Below, piece by piece: positions 46,475-58,980 of a DNA stretch of 64,000 bases. How positions within the stretch are numbered: the first letter of the stretch is position 1; each line of letters begins with the position of its first letter. Under the pieces are notes generated by a model. It saw only the letters and a list, made by a program, of their open reading frames with translations, had not been told where the DNA came from and did no database searches. A program made the position numbers and the translations under genes. The DNA comes from Omphalotus guepiniiformis (Eukaryota; Basidiomycota; Agaricomycetes; Agaricales; Omphalotaceae), in the NCBI GenBank assembly GCA_028554645.1, contig JAQOOI010000074.1, positions 248,001 through 312,000 on the forward strand, read 5' to 3'.

Positions 46475-48943
46475 TCACGTTGGAGGCGGCCTCGGAGGGT
46501 TTTCTTTCGGAGGTTTAACCCTGAACTGCGATACGAGGCATAGATGACTATGAAACACCACACTACATCAAAACCAACTCAGAAAGGACGGATAAAAAAA
46601 CTCACTCGCTAGGGAAATGCGCATTCGGGAACCCTACGACCTTATCCAGATAATCCCCATCAACGTCACCCAACAGACCACTAACAGTCATATTCGCAGG
46701 AGTATACCATATGTAGTCCAATACGCCCTGGTACGACGGTGTATAATTCGTCGCTTGGAGCAGCTCGAAACCGTTTTCGCCGCCACCGGGAGGCGTGAGT
46801 AAGGATTTGCGGAGGGGCTGGGTCGTCGCGTGGCCGTTGGTAAAGGCGGCGGCGGCGGAGGAAGGTGTAAATGAGGAAGAGGCAGAGGAGTGAGGAGCGA
46901 CGGCGGAGTTTGGTGGAGGAATAGATGTACTGGCTGTGCTATACGCACTCCTCAATCCCAACTGATGCCTCAACCCTTCACTCGTGTACCTCCCGTATGT
47001 ATGCTGCCTGAAATCCGGGTGGTCCTTGGCCAACGCACCCGTGGACAGAAACTCGTACACACCCGAGCTAGGAACAGAGTTGAAGTCACCGCAGATGACT
47101 ACTGGGATTTTTGTGCCGTCAGAATATGTTGGGGCTTTGAATTTCGTGGTACCGTTGGTGGTGATGGTGGGGGATTTAATGTTGTTCTGTGGTGAGAAAG
47201 GTAGTTTCGGTGACGTGCTAGGTGACAGTCCTGCCTCACTCTCTTCATCTTTCCCATTCCCATTCCCATTAACAAACTCTCCTTCCCCATCTTCCTGCTC
47301 CATATCCAACCTAGGCGGATACTTTGCAAACATTTCTGCCATCTTCTCCACCTCATCCACCAACAAAGCCACCTGTACAAGCTTAACATCGCTGTACGCT
47401 GGATCCCAATGGATATGCATATTCGCTAGAACTAGCCTCGTCCCTGTGAATTTGTTTTCCAACAAACATATCGTAGCGATATGGTCCTTGCCCAGCACGC
47501 GATTGAACATGTCCTCCGTCTTCTTGAAATCAGTCCTCTGCATTGCAACAGCAGCGAATTCAACGAGCCGTTTCTCGACGAGCTGATAAGTGCTGGCTTT
47601 GTAAAAGGTCGCGCATCCGTCGACCTGTCGACGATCACTCTCTGCCATAGTCTTGGCGCGGGACTTGGGCCACCAAAAGCCTTGATAACCAGCCGCACCG
47701 AGCTGCTTGACAAACACTTGGTACTGAGTCGCGTCTACTTCTTGTAGACAGAGGAAATCAGCATGATGGCCCATCACCTCGGTGAGGATGAGATCGCGGC
47801 GGTAGTCCCAATTGAGCGCCCAAGAAGGTGTGTAACCGTACAAGCGCTCTGTTGCGTACTTCTTGCAAAGGATGTTGTAGCACAAGACAGTAAAGGTCTC
47901 TCCGGGCGCATCTTGTTCGGAGGGAATGAGGGATTTCCAAGGACGGTTGGGTGGGGGTGCAGGGACTGGGCATGAGTCACGTAGGTAGGATATGAGTGCT
48001 GGTGTGCCGTCCTTTTGGACAATTGCTTTGAGACTATTATCCAGGGGATTGCCTTCGACTCCGAGTGTGCGGAGCTGGTGGAGACTTCCGAGCTCGAGTG
48101 GGAGAGTGGTGAGGTGATTGTCGAACAGGTAGAGTTCTTTGAGTGAGCAGATCATACCTAGCTGTGGAGGTAAAGAAGTGAGTGCGTTCCCTGAGAGATC
48201 TAGCAGCTCTAAATGGCGAAGCTTTGATATTTCAGGGGGAACGGAGGAAAGAGCGTTGTGGTTTAGGTAGAGATTTATGAGGAAAGTGAAAGAGAATAGA
48301 CCGGAGGTTGGGGGGAGATTCTTAATGCTTACACCACCCATGTCTAGAGAAGACCAATTGTTCTCCGGGGGACGTGCTGCTGTTGGCCTCGGGGCATCTG
48401 CTATTGGAGGCGCTGTTGAAGAAGGATGGTTGGGCGTGGAGGGGTCATCAGACGATGGTTCCGGATCTGGAGACTTTACAGCATTTGGATTCGTTATTGG
48501 AATGGCAGACTTTGTGATTGTCCTGGACGCCATCGCACTAGCCCTTGCTCGATGGTGCGGTGACCGTGACTGACGACTCATCTAGGCGAAGAATGAATAA
48601 ACGAGAGAAAAAGAAGTAGCAAGAGAGCGATTCGCATCTCGCACTTGAGCAACTGCTGCTGCCAATGCTGAGCGATGGGTAGATTTGCAGGAGAACCCTG
48701 AGGAATGCCATGAGGTTGAAGAGCATGATTTGGAGGTGAAGGATAGTGATTTATTGAGTTCTGGTGATGATGATGTTGAATTGGAGTATGAGCGAGATGT
48801 GGATGGTGTTGAGCGTAAAGAGTGTATCCAGGGGACGTTGGAGGAGGACCGACTTGCTGCTGTGCGCCGGGTGGGAGCACCTGCAGATGTGAGCGGGTCT
48901 GTGGATAGTACATGTAAGGGGGGGGACCGACTCTCAAAGTCAT
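46475..48943 (-). CDS. CCR4: CCR4 deadenylase (LRR plus EEP nuclease)
   Basis: Exons: 48943-48645, 48576-46606, 46547-46475; 780 residues. CCR4 is the catalytic poly(A) nuclease of the CCR4-NOT complex. Order: Gln/His/Pro-rich N-terminus (HHHHQNSINHYPSPP), the segment SRSPHHRARASAMASR, leucine-rich repeats (LRHLELLDLSGNALTSLPP, LKELYLFDNHLTTLP) for NOT-complex binding, then the EEP domain: CYNILCKKYAT, FLCLQEVD (metal Glu), VICGDFNS (Asp/Asn), LDYIWY and FPSDH (catalytic Asp-His). The SDH motif and tail come only from the last exon; a frame ending at 46602 would lack the catalytic His. The acceptor of exon 2 overlaps an ATG (48581) that should not be mistaken for the start. Divergent from MVD. 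Confidence 0.93.
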
Positions 48944-49114
48944 GTGATCTTATCCCTCCTCTGCCTTATGTAATATAGTCACATGACTTCTTGTCTTCTT
49001 CGACATGCATACAAAATATTATTATGTATACTCTGTGTTTCCTGTCTCCCCTCACCCTGGTCTCATATAAAACTTAAATACCCCCACTTCATCGTCTTTT
49101 GAACCCATATCACC
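48944..49114. promoter_or_regulatory. Divergent promoter, CCR4 and MVD
   Basis: 171 bp between start codons. TATAAAA at 49066-49072 lies 43 bp before the MVD start. It also has a repeated TCACATGAC-like sequence (near 48940 and 48980). Confidence 0.55.
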
Positions 49115-50432
49115 ATGGTCTTTCAGGCTACTACCTCTGCCCCAGTCAACATTGCCTGCATAAAGTAAACTCATCTCTTCATCTTTCGTTGCTTTACTTA
49201 CAATCGATCTCAGATACTGGGGTAAACGAGACACAAAGCTCATCCTTCCAACAAACTCTTCTCTCTCAGTCACTCTTGACCAGGATCATCTCAGATCGAC
49301 CACTACTTCCCGTGCTGATTCTTCATTCACCTCTGACAGACTCTGGCTCAATGGCACCGAAGAGCTCATCAAGCCAGGCAGCAGAATGGCTACCTGCATC
49401 GCAGAGCTTAAAAAGATGCGCAAAGAGCTCGTAGAAGACAAGGATTCTACTGCACCGAAAGTGCGTTATGACCGCTTCGCTTACCATTTTAAATTCTCAT
49501 TCTAACGCCAATCCTAGCTATCAAGCTTGCACGTTCACATATCCTCCTTCAACAACTTCCCTACTGCCGCAGGCCTCGCTTCCTCCGCATCTGGATTCGC
49601 CGCGCTAACCTCATCTCTCTCAGCACTCTACTCACTCCCTGCCAACCCCTCTGACCTCTCTCTCATCGCTCGTCAAGGCTCCGGTTCAGCTTGCCGCTCT
49701 CTCTTCGGCGGCTTCGTCGCTTGGGAAGCCGGCACCTCCCCAGACGGTCTCGACTCCCGTGCAGTCCAAACCGCCCCTGAATCCCACTGGCCAACCTTGC
49801 ACGCCCTCATCTGCGTCGTCAACGATGCCAAGAAGGGTACCAGTTCCACATCGGGTATGCAGAGGACTGTCGAGACGTCCCCGCTCTTGCAGCATAGAAT
49901 CAAAGAGGTCGTACCTAAGCGGATGAAGGATATCGAAAAGGCAATCCTCGACAAAGATTTCGATTCGTTCGCACAGATCACGATGGCTGATTCAAACCAG
50001 TTCCATGCTGTCGCGCTGGATACCTCTCCCCCTATTTTTTACATGAACGATACCTCTCGTGCGATCATCGCTGTGATTGAGGAACTCAATCGCGTTTCTC
50101 TTGCTGCGACGGGGCATTTGAAGGCCGCGTATACGTTTGATGCTGGTCCTAATGCTGTGATTTACACCGAGGGGGTGAATGTGAAGGAGATTGTACAGTT
50201 GATTGTGAGGTACTTCCCGCAGGCCGATAAGTTCAAGGATCCTTTTGGGTTGTTTAAGAATGAGGATTTGAAGGGTGCTTTGCCGGAGGGTTTCAATGAG
50301 GGTGTGGCAAAGGTTGCGGAGGTGGGTGCTGTCAAGGGGTTGATTCATACGAAGATTGGAGATGGACCGAGGGTTCTTGGTGAGGAAGAGTCGTTGCTTG
50401 GAAGCGATGGATTGCCAAAGGTCCTCGCATAG
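49115..50432 (+). CDS. MVD1: Diphosphomevalonate decarboxylase
   Basis: Exons: 49115-49164, 49214-49460, 49518-50432; 403 residues. It converts mevalonate diphosphate to isopentenyl diphosphate with ATP, the last step of the mevalonate route to sterols. Seen: N-terminal TSAPVNIACIKYWGKRD with the family's KYWGKR, SLSVTL, the phosphate-binding loop FPTAAGLASSASGFAAL, RQGSGSACRSLFGGFVAW, the conserved HLKAAYTFDAGPNAV with the catalytic Asp, and the C-terminal VKGLIHTKIGDGPRVL. Length and motifs are complete, so the gene should be functional and single copy. Confidence 0.96.
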
Positions 50433-51462
50433 AACGAGGTGGATTTACTTAGACTTTTTTTTGCTTGCTTGCGGTGATCGTTTGAATGTCCTACATACGC
50501 ATACGTATAACTAAACTGTAGTATATAAGTATTGTTGTACATGGATGGAAACAATGGGTATATAATAAAAACTAACTTAATTTCAAAAAAATGTTTCAGA
50601 GTCAGAGTTGAGAACGTTGAGCTGTTCACGTCGCGTCTAAACGCGTACCCAGCGCGTACCCATGTAGCCCAGCGTGTCGGTCAGTCGGGCCGGCTACCAG
50701 GTGACCGCGCCGGGGTCCTGTAGGTCCAGTCGTCTCTTTCTTGAACTTTTCCAGTTGCGATTTCGTCCTGAGGGTGCACATGAATACAAAATACAAAAGT
50801 ATGTATGATGATCAATCTACTCGATACTTGCTTGATATATATCTTTATCTCCAGTCATTGCTCTAGATCTCAGGCCTCAGGCCTAGCTGTTAGTTCATTC
50901 AGGCCTCAATCGAAAGGTTCAATGCTGGTAAATCAGTGGCTGCCGCATTTCAGTGTCACAGTCTACAATAATGCTACATAGCATGATACATCATCAGAAG
51001 TATCAATGGACTTGTACAGGTATGGACTGCTCTACTGATTGTTTCATGTGTTGACCGCATGCAACAATGTTGACTTGTGTGCCTCTTTCTTTCCATTAGC
51101 GGCTAGCGGCTGGAGTCCCGAGGTCTGCCATCCCAGCTCCGAGGGGCAGTACTCGTACTAGTACTATATGTACTACGGGTATACCGATGTGTATCACGGT
51201 AAGTAGACATTCAGCCGTCCCACACACAGCACATTCTTATGAAAAACACACAAGTTATTTAAGCTCCTCAATCAATCAAGCTTCAAGCTTCAAAGCCCCC
51301 CCACCCTTCCACACAACGTAATCGATAATCCTATTCTTATCCCATTCTAATACCGAGCACCGGAGGACCATACAATACACATCGCCACCATACAATATTA
51401 CAATAAGCAATAAGCAGCGCTGTCCTTCAAGTATCTGCCAACCCCAGCGAAACCAATTAACA
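50433..51462. other. Intergenic
   Basis: MVD 3' flank and hydrolase promoter. No gene. A short direct repeat GCGTACCCAGC near 50,645 was seen. Confidence 0.45.
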
Positions 51463-53260
51463 ATGTCCAACATCACCAAGTTATCAACGTTACCCGGTGG
51501 GCCCAAGTCGACAATATCAGGATTGCTCAGGTATACCGAACATATCATCGAGACGCATGCTTCGGGGACATTTATGAAGGCTTCAGCGAAGTGTTATAGG
51601 TGGGGGTCGTCGTGTGGGGCCGTCGACGCCGTAGCTGATGGTTCGAGGCCGAGGAAACAGTCTACTACTGGTGATGGTAATGGCAATATCGTGCTCATGT
51701 TCGCGCATGGAACCGGATACCGTACGTCACTCGAAATCCATCCTTCTGTTCTTCTCGAGATATTTGAGCTCACACGCCCGTTGTCTGCTAGACAAAGAAC
51801 AATGGGAACCCACCCTCGTTCATTTATTCAAGCGTTCTTCGTCGAATCGAAATTGCTCGAACCCAGAATCAGCTGCGAATGCTCATACGGATACGGGAAA
51901 TCATCTCGGTACCGGTATAAAAGAAGCTTGGAGTGTGGATTGCCAGCATCATGGTGAATCGGCGGTTTTGAACGAGAGGATGGTATCAGATGATCCTGGA
52001 CGTTGGTGTGAGTACGGGACGAATTCATTCAGCCATGGTTTTGGAATTTTGGTTCTGATGTGACCCTCCCCTTCTTCTTTACTTCCTCGGATGCGAATTG
52101 TATTGTGGATTGATGGAATGGGATTCATAATGAAGCGAGCTGGGACTATGCAGATGCGTTCGCGACTTTACGTGTTCAACTAGAGAAAGACGAGTCGTAT
52201 AGGAACGACAAGTTCGTGTTGGTAGCGCATTCCGCGAGTGCTTGTGCCGCGTACGTTCCATCTCCTTAACTCGTCCAATCGTACTCCCCAAGTTCATCTA
52301 TTAACTCTCATCGCATAGAGTCCTCGCAACATCCTTCTTCCCCACACCACATCTCCTTTCACGTGCATTTCATGCTCTCGTACTCGTCGAGCCAGCCATC
52401 TGCCCGCCACATCTCATGGCTGACGAACACCAGACCGAAGTCTACCACGCAATCGCACGGATGATGCCTGCAAGGAGAGATGTATGGGCTAGTCGTGATG
52501 AGGCCCGAGCCTGGCTTGCTCGACGCGTACCGTGGTGTTTGTGGGATAAAGACGTGTTGGATACGTTCGTGGTGGGTAGTCGAAATCCATGTCCCCTTTT
52601 TTCCTCCTCGGTATTGTGTGATGCTCGGGCGCTCATGAAATATCATAAATCAGGAACACGGGCTTAAAGAGCAGACGGCTACGAAATCCGTAACACTTAA
52701 AACACCCAAGGCCATTGAAATACTTGCGTACACGCGCGGAATGCAGCAGGCTATTCCTGCTGTCTGGCGGTTGAACCAAATTTGCAGCAGTAGCGTGAAA
52801 CTGACCATGGAAGGCAACCTGCCTAGAAGTCCGAGAGAACAGACTCGGATTGGTCGTGCTGACCAAGAGGAGGATTTGGGATTGTTGGGTGGGTTGGCCG
52901 GGGGTGTACATTTAATCTGGGGCGATGTCGATGATATGTTGTATGTCGTGCCCTTTATTCCTTCAAGCCTATCAAATAGAACTCATTGCTATTCGCACAA
53001 AGCTCGAGAGAAACTAAAGATGCACTTGAGGATCCTTCCCAAGGACGGATATTTACTTCCGTGACGAGGATGGAAGGTGTGGGTCATTTGGTGAGTATTT
53101 ATATGTGTTGGAGGATGTGATGAGTGATTTTACTTTCTGTCTTCCGAAGATTGTTCAGCAGGATCCGAAGGGACTGGCGGATGTGTTGTGGACTGTCCTA
53201 ATGAAGTCGTTCAGTACATCACGAGCTTGTTCAAAGCCTCCACGAGAAAGTAAACTTTGA
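51463..53260 (+). CDS. Alpha/beta hydrolase
   Basis: Exons: 51463-51721, 51792-52007, 52136-52250, 52319-52571, 52654-52940, 53003-53090, 53150-53260; 442 residues. Alpha/beta fold with the oxyanion region FAHGTGYHKEQWEP, nucleophile elbow VLVAHSASAC (Ser191; AHSAS instead of GxSxG), candidate acid WGDVDDM (Asp372) and base MEGVGHL (His405). The second half has a helical lid-like insert (residues ~225-320). It resembles the fungal hydrolases of secondary-metabolite clusters and peroxisomal serine hydrolases, but no cluster partners are nearby, so the substrate is unknown. The intron before exon 3 is long (128 nt) and its acceptor is the least certain. Exons 5 (end) to 7 are copied in the downstream tandem duplication. 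Confidence 0.8.
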
Positions 53261-53480
53261 CTATAGATACAGTGTATTTTTTGGCAATAAACAAATTCAT
53301 TATTGGAATGATGTTACAGACGTCGCAGATATTCCTCAGGTGCCGGGACTTCAAGTTGTACTGGCTAACGTCCTGGTGCGGCTCCTATCCCAATGCTTCG
53401 CAATTCGCAAGAAAACCTTATGCCTTTCCCAGCTACTTCGCTTCATATCCGCCTGGCGAGAAATCATCAGAACCAGTGAA

Positions 53481-55587
53481 TTACTGATAATAATTTTCAA
53501 CGTTTCCCGGTTGATCAATGGCAAAATGAGTAACCTGTATCGTGTTGTCCAGTTCTGGTATGGAGTAAGCTGGGCCCCATCCAACGAATCCCTCTTCTGA
53601 AGTATAAGCCAATCCTTTAAAATGAGGAAGTGTTTTTTTCTGTACCACCCGCTGGTGAATGTCGTCAAATAACTCTGTAATAGAATACAACTAGTCAGTT
53701 TTATGCAACCGCCAAAAACGATATCATTACCTCTTGTCCTTACAGTGTCAATAGCGCAGGTGATATAGACATAGAAGTTATTTTTGCTCAGACAGCGTGA
53801 AACAAATTGTTTCGTGATAGTGACATGCGGCAGCATAGTCTCGAAATGCGCCTCAAGAGGAGAACTTCATACAGTCTTTGTCATAGTCGCTCAGAGACGC
53901 CTGTTACTATCACAGATGTACCATTCAAGCAGTGAGTCCATTCTTTTCTCCCCAATTGTTGACCGCCAACGTCGAACATCCCGTAGACCTGTCCTTGGAT
54001 GGAAAACAGCTCTGAATAAATTCCCGTAGTCATGACACAGCTGTGGATAATGTCTTCAGTTGGTACCAGGGACCTTTCTTGGTAAATCCAAGCCAATAAG
54101 TCGACAAAATAGTCTATGGTCCCGTCGCATATACGACAGCTCCATGACATTTTCGCATACGAATTGAATCAAGTCCGCAAGTACGTCTGAGATTTCAGAC
54201 TTGGTACTAATCCCCTCGAGCCATACTCTACAGTGTTGGTACGATTCTGGCCTTATATGTCTACCCCACAGGGCACCGTGCTCAGAGGTATGGCCAATAA
54301 ACAGTGCTCGGAGGACGTCCCGCACCAGGAATTCCACGTATTCAGTACGATCGATCTGACCCGACGATTGTGCAAGTATAAATTGATTAAGCAATCTTAT
54401 CTAGATGATTGAACCATCAGCATACTGCTCGTGCTTAAGATTCGTGTTACGCATACCTTTCCAGCTTTACCAGACCCGAGGAGAAGCAACTTTATCTCAG
54501 ACTGCTTGTCTGCTTGTCTTTCGCTCGACACTCTAGTAGGTTTTGCACTCGAAATCATCTCGTGAACAGCCCTGAGGAGATCTGGAGGCGATTCAATATC
54601 GTTTACCCAAGACAAGGCTGAACTGAGAACACTGGTAGACGCTTTTGATGGTGCGTGATCAAGGCCAATATTCATCGGCGGCAAAAGTGAAGCAGGAAGC
54701 GTAGATACAGATATACCAGCAGCCGAATCGCTGACCGGGTCGAACTTTTCCTGCAAGATGTGAATAAGTAGTCTGCACACCACTGCCTGGTCTTGCTTTG
54801 AGTACGCATTCAAGCCAAGATCGGATAAAAAGCCGACAATGTTCAACTCCACGAGCATTCGTGAGAAGTGAACATCCCCAAGGGCCGCGAGTAGGGAGAT
54901 ATATATGATGAAGGAAGTAGAGAGGACTGCTCTCAACGCTTCACTAGTACTTCGTCCCAAACCGGTGTAAGCCGACAGACCCGCCGCCCGGAATGCAGCG
55001 AGCTGTTGCTGGGTCCGGTCATCACGAACACTCGTGTTGTCCGATCTGCTGGATGTGTGTGACAGTCAGCCTCACTGAGGCAACACACTAGGTTGTGACG
55101 TCGTACCTGTCCCACAGACAAGCAAAAACATCGACTAAATGCTGGTAAGCCTCTGATAAAGGCCGATTCACCACGGAGGAGGCGAGCTCTTCAATTTCCA
55201 CAGAACCGATCTTTTCCATGATGAGACGGAAAGCTCTGGTTCGTATCGAGAAACTATATGTGGGGCTGAATGCAAGTGACCAGAAGTTAAGAAGACATCT
55301 CCCAGTGTGGCAGCATATGACACTTGCCGTGATAGCTCAAGCAGATCATCATAAATGGATTGTATATCCACACTTGAATTCGAACCCGTTTCGTCTTTCA
55401 TAATCTTCTCTATCTGAGTGAGTCGCCGACGATAGATTATAGAATCTAATCCATTGATGACTACCATTCCCAGTTTCTTGATAGCTCTACCACTGAGTGC
55501 GCCAGGACCGAGGATAGTCGACGATGAGGTATACGTGCCAGCAACCTCTGAGTACACACTTGAAAGCTCCGCATACTCCAGGCTCAT
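53481..55587 (-). pseudogene. G-alpha-like pseudogene (copy 1 of the tandem pair)
   Basis: Same exon plan as the intact copy: 55587-55328, 55265-55107, 55048-54457, from 54400 downward, last exon 53690-53481. Lesions relative to copy 2: the P-loop reads GSGKAGK-I instead of GSGESGK-T; 17 bp are missing after the CMR/YMR codons (near 54,130), shifting the frame before the switch I exon part; 2 bp are missing in SVIVTG (near 53,895), giving a stop; about 240 bp are missing near 53,860, removing exon 5 and the NKxD box. The N-terminal half is still open. So it cannot give a normal GTPase, though a truncated N-terminal protein is possible. The GC donor of intron 1 is kept. Confidence 0.8.
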
Positions 55588-55733
55588 GATGTTGCCTTTG
55601 TAGTCTTATGCACAATCGGCAGGTCAGAGATCACAGTCTTAGGAAGTGTGGGCAATGGACGTTCGAAAAATCAGTAGCGTGCAGTCGTTAAATAAACCCT
55701 GTTGAGAGATGAATACCATGCTGTACAGCTATT

Positions 55734-55948
55734 TGACAGCTATAACACCAAGGAATTGGCGCGCAAGCAACAGATTGAATGTTACTTGAGCGCAGCAGAG
55801 TCGGAGTACACATACCTGGCCAGCACGCACAGCATCCTACCAGCAGGAATCGAGCTCGAGGACCTTTTGCAGAGCAAGATATTGGTAGGTACGTCACAGA
55901 TTGAGAGTTATTGAATGAAAACTTGGAGGAGCTCAAACCGTGCGAGTT
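55734..55948 (+). other. Segment present only in unit 1, with a coding-like frame
   Basis: About 200 bp between GCTGTACAGCTAT and GTGCGAGTTG that unit 2 replaces with about 30 bp. It is open in one frame (LFDSYNTKELARKQQIECYL, ... LPAGIELEDLLQSKI). No start codon of its own. Either an insertion into unit 1 or a deletion from unit 2. Confidence 0.45.
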
Positions 55949-56028
55949 GCAACAGGTTGCGATCATGTCTAAAACTTGCAGTCATCCAAATATTCACATA
56001 AACCAAAGGTGGAAGACGTGCCTTACTT

Positions 56029-56365
56029 GATGATATGTTGTATGTCGTGCCCTTTGATCCTTCAAGCCTATCAAATAGAACTCATTGCTATTCGCACAAA
56101 GCTCGAGAGAAACTGAAGATGCACTTGAGGATCCTTCCCAAGGACGGATATTTACTTCCGTGACGAGGATGGAGGCTGTGGGTCATTTGGTGAGTATTTA
56201 TATGTGTTGGAGGCAGTGGATGTGATAAGTGATCAAATTTCTTGTCTTCCAAAGATTGTTCAGCAGGATCCGAAGGGACTGGCGGATGTGTTGTGGACTG
56301 TCCTAATGAAGTCGTTCAGTACATCACGAGCTTGTTCAAAGCCTCCACGAGAAAGTAAACTTTGA
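56029..56365 (+). pseudogene. Truncated 3' end of the alpha/beta hydrolase
   Basis: Copy of hydrolase 52930-53260: the last 11 bases of exon 5, exon 6 and exon 7 with their introns. No promoter or 5' exons, so not expressed as a protein on its own. Confidence 0.85.
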
Positions 56366-56645
56366 CTATAGATACAGTGTATTTTTTGGCAACAAACAAA
56401 TACATTATTGGAACGATGTTACAGACGTCGCAGATATTCCTCAGGTGCCGGGACTTCAAGTTGTACTTACTGGCTAACGTCCTATCCCAGTGCTTCGCAA
56501 TTCGCAAAAGACCCTATGCCTTCCCAGCTACTTCGCTTCATATCCGCCTGGCGAGAAATCATCAAAACCAGTGAATCACTGATGATAATTCCTAATGGTT
56601 CCCGTTTGATCAATGGCAAAATGAATCAACTTGTATCGTGTTGTG

Positions 56646-58980
56646 TCAGAGGTTGACGAGAATTTTTTCTGGTATAGAGTAAGCCAGGCCCCGTCCAACG
56701 AATCCCTCTTCTGATGTATAAGCCAATCCTTTAAAATGAGGTAGTGTTTTGTTCTGTACCACCCGCTGGTGAATGTCGTCAAATAACTCTGTAATAGAAG
56801 AACACAACTAGTCAGTTTTATGCAACCACCAAAAACGATATCATTACCTCTTGTCCTTACAGTGTCAGTAGCGCAGGTGATATAGACGTAGAAATTCTTC
56901 TTGCTCAAAAGGCGGCGTGAAACGAATTGTTTCGTGATATAGTGACATGCGGCAGCATAGTCTGCACCTCCTTTGTAATCTGAGAAGTGTGCCTCAAGAG
57001 GAGAACTGGATAGCTTTGTTGCAAGGACATCTGCCTTGTTGAGCAACAGAACCTAGCATAATCTTGTCAGATAGGGCTGAGAGAAAGAATAAAAAGACTT
57101 ATTTACCATAGGTACATCGTGTAGCCACCTAGTACGGAATATAGAGCCGCATATGTTCAGAGCATCTTCCATGCGATTCTGGTGATATAGAACAGTGTAA
57201 GTCCGCCACTCGCGTATACAACTTGAAAATTGTTACATCAGATGAGTCTTCATATAAGTCTTGGTCGTAGTCGCTCAGAGACGCCACTGTCACTACCACA
57301 GATGCACCATTGAAGCAGTTGATCCATTTCTTTCTCTCCGATTGTTGACCACCAACATCGAACACTCTGTAGACGTGTTCTTGGATGGAAAGCAGCTCTG
57401 AATAAACTCCCGTAGTCATGACATAACTGTGGATAATGTCTTCTTCAGTTGGTATCAGGGTCTCTTCTTGGCAAATCCTAGCCAATAAGTCCACAAAATA
57501 ATCCGTGGTCCCGTCGCATAACACCGTGTGGCGCATACACGATATTTTTACGACATTTTTGCGTACGAACTGAATCAAGTCCGCAAGCACGTCTGAGCTT
57601 TCAGACCTGGTATCAATCCTCTCAAGCCATATTCTAGAATCTTCATAGGATTCTGGCCGCATTTCTTTACCCCAGCGGGCACCATACTCACAGGCATGGT
57701 CGATAACCTTGGAAAGGGCTCGAAGGACGTCCCATACCAGGATTTCCGCGTATTCACTACGATCAATTTGACCCGGTTGTGCGATCATTAATTGCTTAAG
57801 CAGTGTTGTCTAGTTAATGTTTGAACCATCAGCATATCGCTCGAGCTTAGGATTCATGTTACGCATACCTTTCCAGATTCACCGGACCCAAGGAGAAGCA
57901 ACTTGATCTCGGACTGCTTGCTTGCTTGCATTTCTCTCGACACTCTAGTAGGCGTCTTTGCACTCGAAATGATCTCGTGAACAGCCCCAAGGAGATTCAG
58001 AGGCCGCAGCGGTTCAATATCATTCTCCGAGGCTGAACTGGGAACATTGGTATGCTCAAGATCCATTGGCGGTAAGAGTGAAGCAAGAAGCGTAGATACA
58101 GATATACCAGCAGCAGAATCATTGACCGGGTCCAACCTTTCCTGCAAGATGTAAAGAATTAGTCTGCATACCACCGCCACTTGGTCTTGCATCAAGCATG
58201 CACTCAAGTCAAGATCGGATAGAAAGCCCACTATGTTCAATTCCACGAGCATTCGTGAGAACTGAACATCCCCAAGGGCCGCGAGTAGCGAGATATACGT
58301 GACAAAGGCAGTAGAGAGGACTTCTCTCGACACTTCACTACTCTGTCCCAAACCCATGTAAGCCGACAAACCCGCCGCCCGGAAGGTAGCGAGTCGTTTC
58401 TGAGTCGGGGTATTCCGAATAGTCGCTGTGTCCGATCCGCTGCATGTGTATGACAATTACCCTGAGGCAACACACTGGGTTGTGACATCGTACCTATCCC
58501 ACAGACAAGCAAAAACGTCGGATAAATGCTGGTAAGCCTCTGATAAGGGCTGATTCACCACGGCGGAGGCGAGCTCTTCGATTTCCACAGTACCAATCTT
58601 TTCCATTATGAGACGGAAAGCTCGGGTTCGTATCGGGAAACTATATGCGGGGCTGAATGCAAGTGACCAGAAGTTAGCAAAACATCCCCCATTGCAGCAC
58701 ACGATACTTGCCGTGATAGCTCAAGTAGATCACCATAAATGGATTGCATACTATCTTGATTGTCTGCACTTGAGCTCGAACCCATTCCGTCTTTCATAAT
58801 CTTCTCTATCTGAGCGAGTCGTCGACGATAGATTATAGAGTCTAATCCATTGATGACAACCAGTCCTAGTTTCTTGATAGCTCTACCACTGAGTGCGCCA
58901 GGACCGAGGATAGTCGATGATGAGGTATATGTGCCAGTAGCCGAGTACATGCTTGAAAGCTCCGCATAATCCAAGCTCAT
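56646..58980 (-). CDS. Atypical G-protein alpha subunit with long N-terminal extension
   Basis: Exons: 58980-58712, 58652-58494, 58439-57869, 57809-57237, 57178-57107, 57052-56861, 56807-56646; 665 residues, all phases agree. Intron 1 uses a GC-AG pair (CG|GCAAGT). G boxes: P-loop GSGESGK-TT (ends at residue 333-335), switch I VMTTG, switch II VFDVGGQQSERKKWIN with the catalytic Gln, NKAD for guanine specificity and ITCATDT (G5). Normal G-alphas have ~40 residues before the P-loop and ~350 in total; here 326 precede it, helical (e.g. YISLLAALGDVQFSRMLVEL) and of unknown fold. The switch I Arg (RVKTTG) is Tyr (YVMTTG), so GTP hydrolysis should be slow. No N-terminal Gly2 myristoylation site (MSLDY). 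C-terminus ends in a ~35-residue extension. Confidence 0.85.

Larger units (their letters stand above)
52930..56028. repeat. 3.1-kb tandem duplication, unit 1
   Basis: Starts at GATGATATGTTG inside hydrolase exon 5 and ends at GTGCCTTACTT. Contains the hydrolase 3' end and the decayed G-alpha copy. Confidence 0.9.
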
